Shown in pieces: positions 24,182-36,712 of a DNA stretch of 64,000 bases. Numbering within the stretch: the first letter of the stretch is position 1; each line of letters opens with the position of its first letter. The DNA comes from Hansfordia pulvinata. Lineage: Eukaryota; Ascomycota; Sordariomycetes; Xylariales. The position numbers and the translations under genes are program-made. The notes beneath the pieces were generated by a model. It was not told the DNA's origin, did not search any database, and saw nothing but the letters and a program-made list of their open reading frames with translations. The stretch is from the NCBI GenBank assembly GCA_006538405.1, contig BJKQ01000009.1, positions 248,001-312,000 on the forward strand. Direction: 5' to 3'.

Positions 24182-26319
24182 ATGGGAGACTCAGAAGGCT
24201 TCAACGCGACCTCCACTCACCCCTCCTTCTCCCCTCCCTCTTCCCCCTCCTCCTTCTCCCCCGAGCTCAGAGCAGCCCTCTACGCCGCCATCGCCCTCTT
24301 CTCCCTCTACGCCTGCCACGCCCTCTTCTCCCAGTCCCGCAAGACACACCTCCGCCTCCCCCTGCCCCCGGGCCCGCCGGGGCGCCGCCGCCTGCCCCTC
24401 CTCGGCAACGCGCACCAGCTGCCCAAGGGCCTGCAGTGGCTGACCCTGCGCTCGTGGGCGGAGCAGCTTGGCGGCTCCGGCTCCGGCTCCGAGGGAGGAG
24501 GTGGAGGAAGGGGGATGGCGCCGGTCATGTACCTGTCGGTCCTGGGCTCGCCGGTGGTCGTCCTGTCGACGCACCGCGCCGCGCGCGACCTGCTGTCCGC
24601 GCGGGGCGCCGCGTACGCCCACCGGCCCCGCCTGGTCATGGCGGGCGAGTGCGTCATGAGGGGCCTGCACATCATGTTCCGCGAGCGGTACGATGAGTTT
24701 GTGAGGCGGCACCGGCGCATGGAGGGCGCCGCGTTCGGGACGCGGGCGGCCGCGGACCGGTTCGCGGGCGTGCAGGAGATGGAGGCGCGGGGCTTGGTGG
24801 GGGACCTGCTCGTCGGTGATGATGATGATGATGATGGGGGCAGGAGGATGGGAAAGAAGAAGAGGAAGGGAGGGGGAGAGGAAGAGGGAGAGGGAGAGGG
24901 AGAGGGGTGGATTTCCACCACCACTTTGTCCGGGCTGCCGCGAGCACGATCTACGCGCTGCTTTACGGGAAGAGGATACTCCGGCACGGCGGGGGCATGG
25001 ACGACGACGAGGCCGACGGCGAGGAGGGGAAGAAGAAGCTCGGAGGGTTCGAGCTGCACAAGGCGCTCCTCGAGGCGCTGAACCGCACCGCCGCCCCCGG
25101 CAGCTACCTCATCGACCTGCTGCCCCGGCTCAACGACCTGCCCGGCTGGCTGCCGCTCTGGGCCACGCCGTGGAGGGGTGAGGCGGAGGAGCTGTTCCGG
25201 CTCGAGTCGGAGATGCACCTGGGCAACATGCACGAGGGGCTCGAGGAGGGGGCCAGGGGGCGGTGGACGCTCAGCAAGGCGATGCGGGCCAGCCCCGAGG
25301 GCCGCGCCATGCCGGACCTCGAGCTCGCGTACGACCTGGGCATCGTGGCCAGCGCGGCGTTCGACACGACCGCCATGACGATGGACTGGTTCGTCGTGGC
25401 GTGCTGCGTGGCGTGGCAGGAGGAGCGGCTGCAGCGGAGAGGGGCTGCCGCTGCCGCTGCTGCTGCTGATGCTGATGCTGATGCTGCTGCTGATTCTGCG
25501 GGTGAGGGGCCCTGGTCCTGGGTGAAGAGGGCGCAGGCGAGTCTCGACGCGGTCGTGGGGACAGGAGGTGGAGGACACGGCGAAGACGACGACGGCGGCG
25601 GCGGCGGCATGCCCTCGATCGCCGCGCACAGGGGCCACCGCGACCTGGCGTACGTCGAGGCCGTCATGCTCGAGGTGCTGCGGTGGCGGCCGATCGTGGC
25701 GGCGGGGGTGCCGCACGCGACGCGCGAGGAGGACGAGTACGCGGGCCACCGGATCCCGCGGGGCTCCGTCGTCGTGCCCAACATGTGGGCCATCACGCGC
25801 GACGAGGAGGCGTACGGCGCCGAGCCGGACGAGTTCCGGCCCGAGAGGTTCCTGGAGGAGGTCGAGGAGGAAGTCGAGGTCGAGAGCGAGGACGGAGCGC
25901 GCCCGGCGATCAAGGCGAAGGCGAAGGTGAAGGTGGTCAGGGTCCGGGAAAGGCCCGGCACGTTCGGGTACGGCCGGCGCGTCTGCCCCGGGCAGTACGT
26001 CGCGCGGAACAGCCTTTGGGTGCAGATGGCCTTCATCCTGTGGGCGTTTGACGTCGAGCCGGGGATGGCGGAGAAGGGCGCGCAGGGGGCGGAGGCGGAG
26101 GCGGAGGCGGAGGCGGAGAAGGGGGTGGACGGGAGGGTACGGGTGGACCCGATGGCCTTTGTCGACGGGTTCCTCACGATGCCGGTCCCGTTCCGGGCGC
26201 GGTTCCGGCCGAGGGGCGACCGGGCCCGGAGGGTCGTCGAGCGGAGCAGGGCGGCCGGCGGAGACCGAGACGAAGAGCTGGGCCGCATCCTGGCGCAGAT
26301 GGACGTGGGCAGGTCGTGA
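24182..26319 (+). CDS. Cytochrome P450 monooxygenase (microsomal), frame break in a purine-rich repeat
   Basis: This is an ER-anchored heme monooxygenase. A hydrophobic N-terminal anchor (LRAALYAAIALFSLYACHALF) precedes the proline-rich hinge LPLPPGPPGRRRLPLLGNAHQLP. The I-helix is ASAAFDTTAMTMDW, the K-helix ExxR is LEVLRWRP, and the heme loop is FGYGRRVCPGQYVARNSL with the Cys thiolate ligand. This heme loop resembles fungal O-methylsterigmatocystin oxidoreductase-type P450s. The first 210 codons run in one frame to LVGDLLVGDDDDDD. From VDFHHHFVRAAAST (24907) the protein continues one frame away. The total length is one base short of a multiple of three. The change lies in GAT and GGGAGA repeats at 24815-24906, which lack a branch site or pyrimidine tract for an intron. 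Acidic and Ala/Asp repeat inserts also occur before the K-helix and heme loop. Confidence 0.85.
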
Positions 26320-26599
26320 GGCGGTCGATCCTGTAGCTCCTTGATTTATTTGTAGTTTGCAAGTCGCCTCCTATTTTTGTCCCGTCAGACCCGAGGCCGA
26401 AGCTTGGAAATTCCGGCCTCCCGGGCTTCCGACCCTGACATGTGCATGTCGGACCTGTCACTTGCAGCACACAGTGGCACATTGTCGACTTGATGCTGAT
26501 GTTCACACAGCAGCTGTCTCCTCGAGTTCCTCCGCACCGGGCCATGTCGGTCGCGCACACAAGACGCCCTACCCTAAGAAAAAGGGCCAGTCCTTCTCT
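26320..26599. other. Convergent 3' region, P450 / Zn2Cys6 regulator
   Basis: This 280-bp gap lies between the convergent stop codons and must hold both 3' UTRs. No gene is seen. Confidence 0.5.
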
Positions 26600-28822
26600 T
26601 CACACCCACCACAGATTGCCCGGGTCGGACAGCGGCGTCTGGCCGGTCATGAGGCGGCAGAGGTCCATCATGGACGACTCGATCCACTCTCGCGAGTCGG
26701 GCCCGCCGCCGCCGCCGCCGTGGACGTCCTGGAGGGCGGAGACGACAAAGGCGCGCTCGGCGTCGTCGGCGGCGTAGGGGTACGTGATGGTCAGGGGGCC
26801 GATGAAGCCGTCGGCGCCGTAGGGCTTGAAGCCGCGCATGTAGGGGTAGGTGCGCCAGACGCGCAGGGCGAGGGCGCGGGCGTGGGCCTCGTGCTCGGAC
26901 TGCTGGTGCTGATCGGAGAGGAGCTCGAGGCCCAGCATGATGGAGACGGCGGCGGCGACGCGCGAGGCGACGATGCTGGCGAGGGCGTGGCTGTAGACGA
27001 CGGCGGCGACGCGCCAGTGGGCGTAGTCGTAGCGGACGCCCAGGCCGTGCTCGTGGTCCTCGAGCTCGACGACGTCGCCGCGCGCCAGGGCGCCCGGCAG
27101 CACGTCGGCGGCGGCCAGGTCGGCGGCGACCTTCTCGGCGCGCTGCAGGACGGGGACCAGCTGGTAGAAGTCGGTCGAGGCGTCGTGCTCGCGGTAGGCG
27201 GCGGCGAGGCGGCCTTGGCCATAGTAGTCGTAGTCGTAGTCGTAGCAGCCGATGCCGTAGTCGTTGGCCGCGGCAGCAGCGGAGGCGGCAGCAGCGGCAG
27301 CAGCGGAGGCGACGGCGGCGTTGTGGCTGTCGTTGACGCGGGCAAAGGCGCGGGCCAGCGAGGGCCACTGCAGAGTGGCCAGCAGGGAGGAGCCGAGGAC
27401 GCGGTTGCGGTTGACGGGGTTCTGGGTGATGGTGTGCGAGTCGGCCATCATCTGGTCCACCCACTCGTCGTCCATGTACGTGTCGGTGTAGCCCCTGACG
27501 ACGAACTGGGGGAGCTGTTTTTTTTTTCTCCCCCGTGTCAGTCACCACCGGTGGTAGGTATCTCGCTTGATGATCAGGGGGAAACAAAAAAAGGGGGAGC
27601 TCACCAAGATCACCGTGTTGGAAAAGGACATGACGCGGTACAGCTCGTCGCCGGGCCGCGGGGGCCCCAGGCGCGCCATGAGCGCGTTGATGCCGTCGCA
27701 GTGCACCGAGCGCTGGCTCGCGCCCGTCTGCTGGTCGGGGCGGCCCCAGTATCTCTGCATTCCCTCCTGTCAGTTCTTGGTCTCGGTCATCATCATCATC
27801 ATCATCATCTTCTTCTTCTTCTTCTTCATCGTCATCCACGTCATCCGTGACATCTCCCCCCTCCCTCACCCTTCCCTTGGTGTCCGGCTCAACTCACCTC
27901 GATCCTCTCCAGCAGGCACGCGGCGGCCAGCAGGTTGACGTCGGGGTCGGCGGCGCGCTCGAGGCCGTCCCGCAGCGCGCGGACGGCGCGCGAGTAGGCG
28001 CGCGTGTCCATCATGGGCGGGCCCCCGCCCCCGCCGCCGTCGTCCGCCGCCGCCGTCGCCCTCTGCGCGTTGGCCCAGGACGAGGTCAGCGCCGTGACGG
28101 CGGCGGCGAGCGGCGGGCTGGCGGCGGCGCGGGCGGGCAGCAGCGATAGCCACGTCGTCGTCGTGTCGATGTCGTGGCCGCTGCCCGTGCTGGCCCTGAG
28201 CACGCACACCAGCCGCGCCGCCGCGATGTCCTCGGCCGTCCGGGGGGGCATCATCATCGTCGTCGTCGTCGTCGTCGAGGAGAAGAAGGAAGAAGAGGCG
28301 GAAGAGGAGGAGGAGGAGGAGGAGGCGGGGTGGATGCGCATCTTGTACAGATGGAACCGGCTGCCGTCCCGCGCCGTCTTGACCTGCGTGTGCACCACCT
28401 GGGCGCCCTCGCTCTTGCACCTCCTGCTGCTGCCGTTCTTGCCTGGCTGCGACGACGACACCGACGAAGATGAAGAAGAAGTCCTGGTGGGCGGCGAGGC
28501 GCTGCGGAAGCGGTCGAGGGCCGTCACCACGACGCCCTCGGTCTCGAGCGACTCCAGGTGCTTGCCGGGCACCAGCTTGCGCTTGACCGTCGGGCCCGAG
28601 CACGCCAGCCCATGCTTCTTGCAGTAGCCGCACGTCGGCCATTTCTCGTCGCACTGGGTCGGCGGACGCAGGAATGGTCAGCCCCGGGGCAGCGCCACTT
28701 TGAAGTCACGACAGGGGGAAGAAGCCGTGACTATTTGGAAAAGAAAAAAAAGGGGGAGAACGTACCCGGATCTTCTTGGACTTGCAGGTCTGGCACCTGG
28801 GGATCCGCGGGACTCCGACCAT
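26600..28822 (-). CDS. Zn2Cys6 fungal transcription factor (625 aa, four exons)
   Basis: This is a fungus-specific nuclear regulator. Exons are 28822-28766, 28653-27898, 27754-27605 and 27514-26600; all introns are phase 0 (112, 143 and 90 nt; donors GTACGT, GTGAGT, GTGAGC). The first splice completes the zinc cluster: RCQTCKSKKIR joined to CDEKWPTCGYCKKHGLACSG, followed by the basic linker PTVKRKL. The middle and C-terminal regions fit the fungal-specific regulatory domain found in C6 activators of secondary metabolism or catabolism (DGINALMARLGPPRPGDELYR; DEWVDQMMADSHTITQNPV). Simple repeats are numerous: Ser runs, a Thr run, an Ala-rich stretch and a DYDYDYY block. Its position between two P450 genes suggests it may control them, which is inference. 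The third acceptor could be either of two in-frame CAGs. Confidence 0.85.
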
Positions 28823-31395
28823 GGCGCGAGATGGGCGGCAGAGACCGGGGGAAGGGAGGGGAGGGGAGACACAGTGAGGAGGGGGGAAAAGGGGTCTCGG
28901 TGTGCAAATGCGCGAGACGATGTTGCGAGAGAACAAGCGAGATGGCCTCCGTCTGTCGCTTCCCCTTTGCGTGGGCGATGATGCGAAGCGAGCCGCTGAT
29001 ATATAGCAAGACGTCTGTGTGCGTCTGCCTATAGCACTGGAGCCAGTCCGGGGTTGTCCTAGTGGTGGGGAGAAGACGGGACGGGCATGCCAGGACGTTT
29101 CCCGACGAGCCGAGTGGCAACAGGCGAGTGAGTATGAATAGTATGCCTTCGCGTGGGCGGGCGAGAGATGGGAGCGGCCGGGTGTGTCCTACGAGCAAGT
29201 GCGCGCGCGTAGCGTAGGGCTCGAGCTACGGAGGAGCTCCCCGGGGAAAAGGGCTCGCGTCGTGTATCAATGTGGGCGTGTGTGTACGAGTATGTGTGTG
29301 GTGTGTGTCTGTAGATCAGCCTTGCACGTTCTGCTCCCTGTCGACCACGGAGCGATTCACTTAGTCGGCGGTAGTTGACGGTCCGCGTTTGCCTACTGGT
29401 GTCTTTCCGGCGGCGTGGACACATACTTACTTTACCTGTACTAATTATCGAGTAGGAATAGGCGGGCTCGGCTGCGGAGCTCAGCCCCTGACGACGCGTA
29501 CCTGAGTAAGGCGAAGTCGTCCACCACGACGCAGGCAGCCCGTGCCCACCGCCGCGCCTCGACTCGACTCGACCTCGACCCGGCTCGGCGCCGTCATGCA
29601 ACGTGCTGCCACCGCGACACCACTCGCAGTCGAGAGTTGGTCAGCCACGGCAGAAGCGTGGTCAGCTAGCTGCTGGGCTACCAAGTACTCGTACGAGACA
29701 GCCCGGCACGCACACACACGCACACACAGACACACACGACAGGACAACACCCGGGCTCAGCCTAAGCTATCCTTAGGGGCAGCTCCAGCGTGGGACTACT
29801 TCGTAAGTAGTTACACAGACAGACAACGTTGGCAAAAGGCGGGGCCCCCCATCCTCGCAGATTGAAAGTCGATATAGCCTCTTCAGGGTTAGCCCGCACG
29901 CCCGCCTGGCTCTGGGAGCCGCCAGTTCTCGCCTGTCTGCCGAGTTCGAACGAGTACATAATATGAATAACGCCAGAGAGCGCGTGTTAGCGAGCGGAGC
30001 CAGGTGGCGGCGCGGCATAGGGGACGGGCTCCGTGCATGATCGGCAGGAGCCTGTCGCTCGGCTCGCACTACGTAGGTAGGAATGGCGCCTCGCGGCGGA
30101 TTACTCACCTTAATAAGTCAGAGGGTGCCTCACGTAATAAGTGTGAAGGCGAGATGGGCTCTAATGCCCTGGGAACTACTCGTAATTTCGACTGACCTTG
30201 GGTCCCTGCGCGCAAAACGTGTATGAATGGAGTATAACGCACGCAGGATGAGGATCGAGCCACCGAGTATAGTCACAACCGCCCGGGACGGTCAGCTATA
30301 GACCGGCCCTGCACGGCACGGGAGCGAGCGAGCAGAGGCTGTCCTCGTAAGGCTAGCTGACACAATCATCGTGCTTGGCCCCCTCCCCCATCGTTACCAG
30401 CAAGGCGGGATTGGGGGGCCTGTCTCGGCAGTGGCCCTGCCGCGGGAATCCACGACAACCCGGTGTGAATGTCAAGATGCAGAGAGAGACTCGACTGCTT
30501 CAGCAAGCAAGAAGCAGGGCCCATCGGCGGCGACGTTGCTGATGCCGTTCCCCAGCGCTCATGTGTAGACGGGAGTCTGCCCATGCTACTACCCAAGGTA
30601 CATTGCATATCTGTCCTCCAGGCGCGAAGGATGCGGGAAGCAGACGGGCTTCCAGAATAGCCGGTATATTCCCAGTCCATCCCCGCGGGACCGGCGTCTT
30701 TGGCCCGTGGAGAAGAAGCATCTCCCGGTTACACGAACGAAGTTGCCACGACGAGACGGAAATAGCGTCACACTGGCAGCAAAGCACCTCAATGTTTTCT
30801 GTTCTCTCTCGTATTTTTGCTTATTTCAACCTCGTAACGGGGTGGACAATAGTCTGTCTCAGGCACTGCCGACGAGGCGCCAGCCTACAACACCAAACGT
30901 GGGCTGGGGGGCGGTCGCGATTCATGCCACCGAGCCTCTCTCTCTGTGTCTCTCTCTCTCTCTCTCCCCGCACATATTCAGGCGGGCCTCACACTGACAC
31001 TGAGCAGTGACGCCCGCTGCTGCCGCTGCTGCTGCTGCTGCTAAGAATCAAACAAGTATAGGCGTCGGACGCCATCCTGCGCCCGCCGTCCTGCGCTTCG
31101 CACTTTGCACAAACGCACTGCGGACTTGTTCCCTCGGGGTCCAGACTGCCCTGGTCAAGCCAGACTACGGACTACGGGGCCTTCGGACTTCGGACAGTGA
31201 AAGCTGCGGGGGCCGCACTTCTGCCAGAACCCCATCATGTCCGAAAGAAACAAAGCTGCTGGCCCTTCGGGACCCCCCTCGGCAAACCAGCCCAATCACC
31301 CATCACCACGTCCAACTGCTCACCGAGAGCGCGCCACTCGCAGAGAGCAATGGGTGACTCCTGGCTTGGGGATCACTCGTGTAGGTATCTTACCC
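28823..31395. other. Intergenic region between regulator and second P450
   Basis: About 2.6 kb with no supportable gene. It contains CT/GA microsatellite (30940-30966) and CA-type repeats (29706-29735), and three TACTCGTA copies. The 28.8-29.3 kb part is the regulator's promoter side. Confidence 0.45.
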
Positions 31396-33417
31396 TTAGT
31401 CAGACGACACACTGTGGGCGGGCTCGGGCTCGGGCTCGGGCTCGACGACGATGCGGACGCCCTTGGCGCCCTTCTTGATCTGGTACGTGGTGTAGTCAAA
31501 GTCGTAGCGGACGTCGACGTCGGCCGTGTCGTGCAGGCGGGCGGCGGGCAGGACGCGCAGGGCCACGGCGGCCGTCATCAGGTACAGCTCGCACAGGGCC
31601 AGGTTCATGCCCAGGCACTGGCGCGAGCCCCGGTTGAACGAGACCATGTACTTCTCCAGGGCCTGGTTCTTCTTCTTCGTCGCCCACGTCTCGCTCTTCT
31701 CCCTCTCCTTTTCCAACTTATCTGGCCCGCCGCCGAGCGACGACGGCAACGGGAGCAGCCACCGCTCCGGGACGAAGGCGTGCGAGTCCGGGAACACGTC
31801 CTCGAGGTGGTGCTGGATCGAGGCGCTCATCCCGATCGGCGTGCCCCGGGGCACCACGTAGCTCCACCCGCCCCGGTCGTAGACCAGGTGCTCGTCCCGG
31901 GCCACGCGCGGCGTCCGCGGCGAGATGCCGTACGTCAGCCGCAGCCCTTCGTTGATGATGGCCCACAGGTACGGGCTCTTCTCCAGCTCGGTCCAGGACA
32001 GGTTTGTCGGGTCCGGGGCCACGCCCACGCCGCCGTTGCCGCCGCCGTCCACCCCCTTGAGCTCGGCGGTCAGGCGGCGCAGGATGGCGGGCTTGGAGAG
32101 GAGGTGGTACGTGATGACCGTCAGGGTGGTCTATTGGTGGTGAGTCAGCATATATGTAGAGAGAGAGAGACACAGTCACAGACTATTCTCCGATGATCAG
32201 AGTACACAGCAGTGATGTTAGGTGGGACAGAAAGAGACAGAGAGAAAGAAAAACAAAAAAGCAACGTACAGCCGTGGTCTCGGTCCCGGCCGTCATGAGC
32301 GAGAAGCCCTCGCCCGACAGGCGGGAGATGGTCTTCTCCGAGTCGGGCAGGGACGAGGCCAGCAGGTCGGAGAAGATGCGCCCGCCGCCGAGGCTGGGGT
32401 CGGCGGTGGCGGCGCGGATGTGGGCCGGGATGGTCTGGGTCATCTCCTGCATGAGCAGCTTGGTGGCGTTGCCGTCGGGCAGCAGGCGGGCGACGAGGGG
32501 CGCCAGCAGGGAGGCCAGGTGGCGGGCGGGCGGGAAGTAGCGGAAGTAGAACATGGTGCTGGTGAAGGAGTCGAAGGCGTCCTTGTAGTTGGGCTTCCAC
32601 CCGGGCTGGTCCAGGAACCCCAGCGCCTCCCCGTACGCGTACTGCGAGATGGTGTCGGCGGTGAAGCAGTTGAAGGCCTCGGCGGCCGGGATGATGATGG
32701 GCTGCTGCTGCTGCTGCTGCTCCGTCTCTGCTCCTCCTTTTCCTCCTCCTCCTCCTCCTCCTCCCCTTCCTAACCTCAGGAGCTTGTCGCACAGCTTCTG
32801 CGCCAGCGCGTGCACCTCGGGCTCGAGCCGGATCATCTGCGCGCGCGAGAAGAAGCGGTTGACGGCGGCGCGGCGCATCCGGTGCGTCTCGTGGGCGATG
32901 GTCCCGAACGACGACCCGACCAGCGGGCCCGTCAGCGTGTTGAGGTAGTGCGCCTGCTTGTCGCGCACCCGCCCCGCCCCCGCGTAGATCTCGTCGTAGA
33001 ACTCCGGGTCGATGCAGTGCAGCTCCTCCGGGTTGATGCGGATGATCGGGCCTGTTTAGGGGGGGAAAGAGAGAGAGTCAGCCCCTTTTTTTTCTGCTGG
33101 CGGAGGAGGGAAGCGAGCGGACGTGGAAAAGGGGGAGAGAGCCGAGCGAGGAAGACTGGATATGACTGACCGTAAATCTCGTGCAGGCGCTTGATCTCCA
33201 TGCTGTACCGGCCCACGAGCACAAAGTCGAACCAGAACTCGTAGAGGAGCGACATGCGCGCCAGGCGCGGCCCCGGGAACTGGTAGAGCGGGTGGTAGGG
33301 CGAGATGTTGTACAGCGCCAGGCCGAGGCGGTACAGCGCCCACAGCCCGACGAGCCGCAGGACGTTGGCCGTGGTCAGCAGCGCCAGGGCCGCGCCGGCG
33401 TCGACGGGGGACGCCAT
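31396..33417 (-). CDS. Cytochrome P450 monooxygenase (587 aa, three exons)
   Basis: This ER-anchored heme monooxygenase resembles fungal secondary-metabolism P450s of the trichodiene-oxygenase type. Exons are 33417-33171, 33051-32270 and 32130-31396. Introns are 119 nt (GTCAGT...CAG, phase 1) and 139 nt (GTACGT...TAG, phase 0). The first splice gives EIYGPIIRINPEELHC, a motif typical of this group; the second restores the I-helix AGTETTATTLTVITYHLL. An N-terminal anchor (LRLVGLWALYRLGLALYN) precedes the hinge YQFPGPRLARMS. The ExxR is NEGLRL, and the heme loop is FNRGSRQCLGMNLALCEL with Cys at about residue 515. A Gly8/Gln6 insert interrupts the F-G region, and the C-terminus has an EPEPEPEP repeat. 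It lies 2.6 kb upstream of the Zn2Cys6 regulator, same strand. Confidence 0.93.
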
Positions 33418-36400
33418 CGTCGTGGGCTTCGGCCGTGTCGTCCTCGTCGCGGCGGGCTCTTCCCGTTCTGTCTGTGTTGGATGATGGCGCGAGAGAGAGA
33501 GAGAGCGAGAGAGAGAGGGTTAGGAGAAGCCAGGCTGTCTGTATACTCTGTACTACGTTGCAAAACAAGACAGACGAGCGAGGGCCGTTGTCTGGCTGCC
33601 CGGGGTTGGCGGCTGGGTTGGTAGATATATAAGGGACACTCCCACTCGACGTCACATTGCTGTACTCCGATACCGACTTCCCCCTTCACATACTCGCAAC
33701 GAGGTAGACCCGTCTTTTCCTGGTCCCCGCGGCTGGCCATGGCTTCTGCATGGCAGCCATCTCTTTCGCGCGGCGCGACGCGGCCGCTGGTTTGCAGATA
33801 ACCCTGTCCGCCACCCCCGGCGGCAAAACCGACCCGGCGAATAGAAAGTGGCTGATTTGGTAGACAAGGACGGAAGAGAGACGCGCCCCGGTATACTCGT
33901 GGATGATCTCCTAGTCGAGATGCCCCATTTCCCCCCAATCTTCGGCACACGAGCCAACGCTAGGGTTGTATGCCAAGCTCGGGGGGTCGGTTTGGAAGCG
34001 TGGAGGCGGGAGCAAGGCTCATCAAATTATGTAGTTGACGACCGCATGCCGGCCTCGTGAGTCTGGCACGGTAGGCTAGAATTTTCTCCCAGCAGATAGT
34101 CGAAGATTCATCGGTGCCAACGGCCGCGGCCGTCAGGATGGTGACAATGGTGATGTAGCACCCGCGCTGGACATTGACCAAGACACGACCTGCCTCCCGT
34201 GTTCGCACCCGACGACGGTTCAGGCGCTGCGGTCGAAATTCTGGCGACTTGCAGCAGAGAGAGCCTGGCCGCGTCCTAATTTCGCGGAGGAGAGACGGCG
34301 ATCCTAGAAATGAAAGCCGCTTTACTCTAGACTGGAGCTGGTTTAGGTCCCCGCCCCGCCTACCGAGACCCGGACCCTTGGGAAGAAGAACCTCGCATGG
34401 TTCCATGCACGATACTTTTTCCTTTCGCGGGGCACGTTAATAAGCTCCGGGTATATAGGCCAGGTACTCGTAGCCATCGATGAAGACTGGGACCCTTGAT
34501 CGTTTGTCGTCACTGTCGCGGGGGGACTCATACACCGTCTGGAGGATACATTCATTACTGTCAAATGCCTCGCCATCTTCGTGGCGATGTGGCGATGGGT
34601 TTGTGCCCTCGCTCGGTGCCTGTTTGCTTTCTTCAACCCTTTTTTGGCTGCTGGCCCGCGGCTCTTTCCCTCGTGGCATAAGTTAAGTAGTGAATCCTGC
34701 CAGCCATACCAGACGAGGAACACGGTTCACGCCTCGACTGGGTCGACGAGCGGCATCGTAGTGCGACCAGAAAGCCCCAGCTCACGCCCACACCGACTCG
34801 TCGACGTCGAGTCATCAAGCTGCATCGTGCCCGTGCGCGAGTACTCGTATGCTCGCCTTGAAAGCCCTCCGTGCAGGCCTTGCTGTCTTCCGGTAGAAGC
34901 GCTTGCATACCTAGGCACCTGCATGTAAACACCAGAGAGAGAGAGAGAGAGAGACCGTTGGTGCTGTCCTGGCGGGGTCTGTCGCGCGCTCCCAGCCAGA
35001 CCGACTGGCTCGCCATGCTGCTGCTTTACCAAAGTGACCACCCTGGGCCTCTCCGAGATACGAGTTCAAGTCCAGGCTCTGGCACTGGGCCCAGAAGCAG
35101 CTGTCGAACCTGGTCAGGTGGGTAGCTCCATTCTCTTGGCTCTCCCGAGGCCCGCTTCCAAGCTGCGAGTACGTACGTACGCACGCACGAACGAACGAAC
35201 GAACGACACTCATACGACAGCTCAGCCGGCAACATGGGCTATCTACGAGTACTCTCTGTAGAGCATGGCCGGGTGCAGAACCATGGTCTGTGAGTGCGGA
35301 GTCTTTGCTTTGGAGATCTGATAATAGATCAGATTCATGTTCGAACGCCAGATACGTACAGAGTGTCGACAAGGCGCCCGGATCCGACCTGTCGAGTCGG
35401 ATTGTTGTGGAGTGCCCACGGGCCTCCCGGGACGCATCCCGGCTCCCAAAACCAACCTCGCTCCGGCTTTTCCCCAGGACAAGCGTGGTTTTGCTCCAGT
35501 CTGGGCCGGAGCGCTCGCCAGGGTCTTCGGACGACGACGAGGTTGATTCGGTCGCGCGTCCCACTGGTTCGGCCTGTCCGGGGTTTCGATACGGCCGCTC
35601 TACCGGGCCATCGTCGCAGACTGTCTACTACACTCACTGACCGCCAGCTGGGCATGTGTGGTATTCGTCTGATGCCACTCGATCGACGGGCATGTTCTCG
35701 TGTGCACGGACCGCAGTTTGCAAGGTACTTATTGTTATTGTCACATGGGCGCGCGGCTTGGGATGCACAAGTTGAATGTCGGGGTAGGTATGATGCTCCG
35801 CCGCTTTGCATCCTCCCCTCAGTCCCACTCTGCTGGCCTGGATTGATCACGAACAGTGCACAGCAGACGATTGAGGAATGGGCGTGGATTCTTCAACTGA
35901 AAAGCCTAAAGTGATAGGCCGAGCAAGTCAGAACGTGGGATGGGGCAGGCACATGACCATCTGAACCATCTCACACGCCTTCTCGCGGGTTGGCCTCTGA
36001 GCATGAGAGAGCCGCGATGAACACGAGCCCGCCAGATAGTCTACAGCATCACGTACGAACCATTTCGAAAGTGAAGAAATCTGCGGAGCGGGTTACCCGC
36101 ATCTGCCGTGATCACAATCGGGTCTTTTCGTCGTCGCAAGAAGGTCCCGGTCCACAGACTCGATCAACACCAAGGGCCGGATCTGGCGCCATCGCTAGAG
36201 TCCCCCAGACCCCTCAGGGTACGCGACGAATCGCCCACATTGCACCAAGCAATCTTGATATGGGCTGTCGAGTAGATCGCATGGGCCGGTCAAGAAAAAA
36301 ACTACGGCGGCGCGGGCGTCAGGGGCGGAACGGACGCCGCGTTTTCTGTCACATGGAACGGCCCCTGAGCTTTTGATGCGGGGGGTGAATGGAGGCCCGG

Positions 36401-36712
36401 CGCGACCGGATGTCGAGAACGGGCGCGGGCGGCACGGCAAGGCCGCGCAGAAGCATCAAAGCTTGCGCAGCTCTTACTCTTTGAGAGGCCGACGGTCCGG
36501 GGGGGGGGGGTTCATCCGAGCACTGTCACCCCGGCGCTGTCGACACTTGCTCCGACTCGACCAGGGAGACCGGACGCCTGCAGAAGAGCGAGCGCATGGC
36601 CGAAGGGGGTTTATTGTGTTGAGGATCATAAATACTGGTCGTCGCCGGCTTGTAAGATTATAGCTCGGCTTCCCTACATCTCACGCTGTTCAGCAGCTCG
36701 GCAGTGATCTTT
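33418..36712. other. Intergenic region between second P450 and rhodopsin-domain gene
   Basis: About 3.3 kb between divergent genes. It contains GA-rich microsatellites at 33491-33519 and 34933-34952, an NACG tetranucleotide array (35168-35203) and three TACTCGTA copies. ORFs here look random. No gene is supported. Confidence 0.45.
35168..35203. repeat. Degenerate tetranucleotide array (TACG, CACG, then AACG units)
   Basis: Successive units change from TACG to CACG to AACG, giving a run of NACG tetramers. This pattern suggests slippage combined with point mutation in an ageing microsatellite. Confidence 0.8.

Larger units (their letters stand above)
29285..35251. repeat. Cluster 2 of the dispersed 8-mer TACTCGTA (6 copies)
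   Basis: Exact copies are at 29285 (reverse), 29686, 30177, 34465, 34842 and 35244 (reverse). They flank the second P450 gene on both sides and none lies in its exons. One-mismatch copies also occur (for example TACTCGTG near 33894). Confidence 0.75.

Noticed and set aside
24816..24904. Intron joining the two P450 halves
   Set aside because: GT and AG dinucleotides with the right phase exist, but there is no branch site or pyrimidine tract; the whole stretch is a purine-rich repeat. Left as unresolved frame break.
24307..25749. 480-codon ORF opposite the first P450
   Set aside because: Antisense shadow of biased codons; no domain. The P450 motifs on the plus strand explain the sequence.
35040..35110. 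B-box-like GAGTTCAAGTCC as a tRNA gene
   Set aside because: The arms do not pair and no A-box lies upstream.
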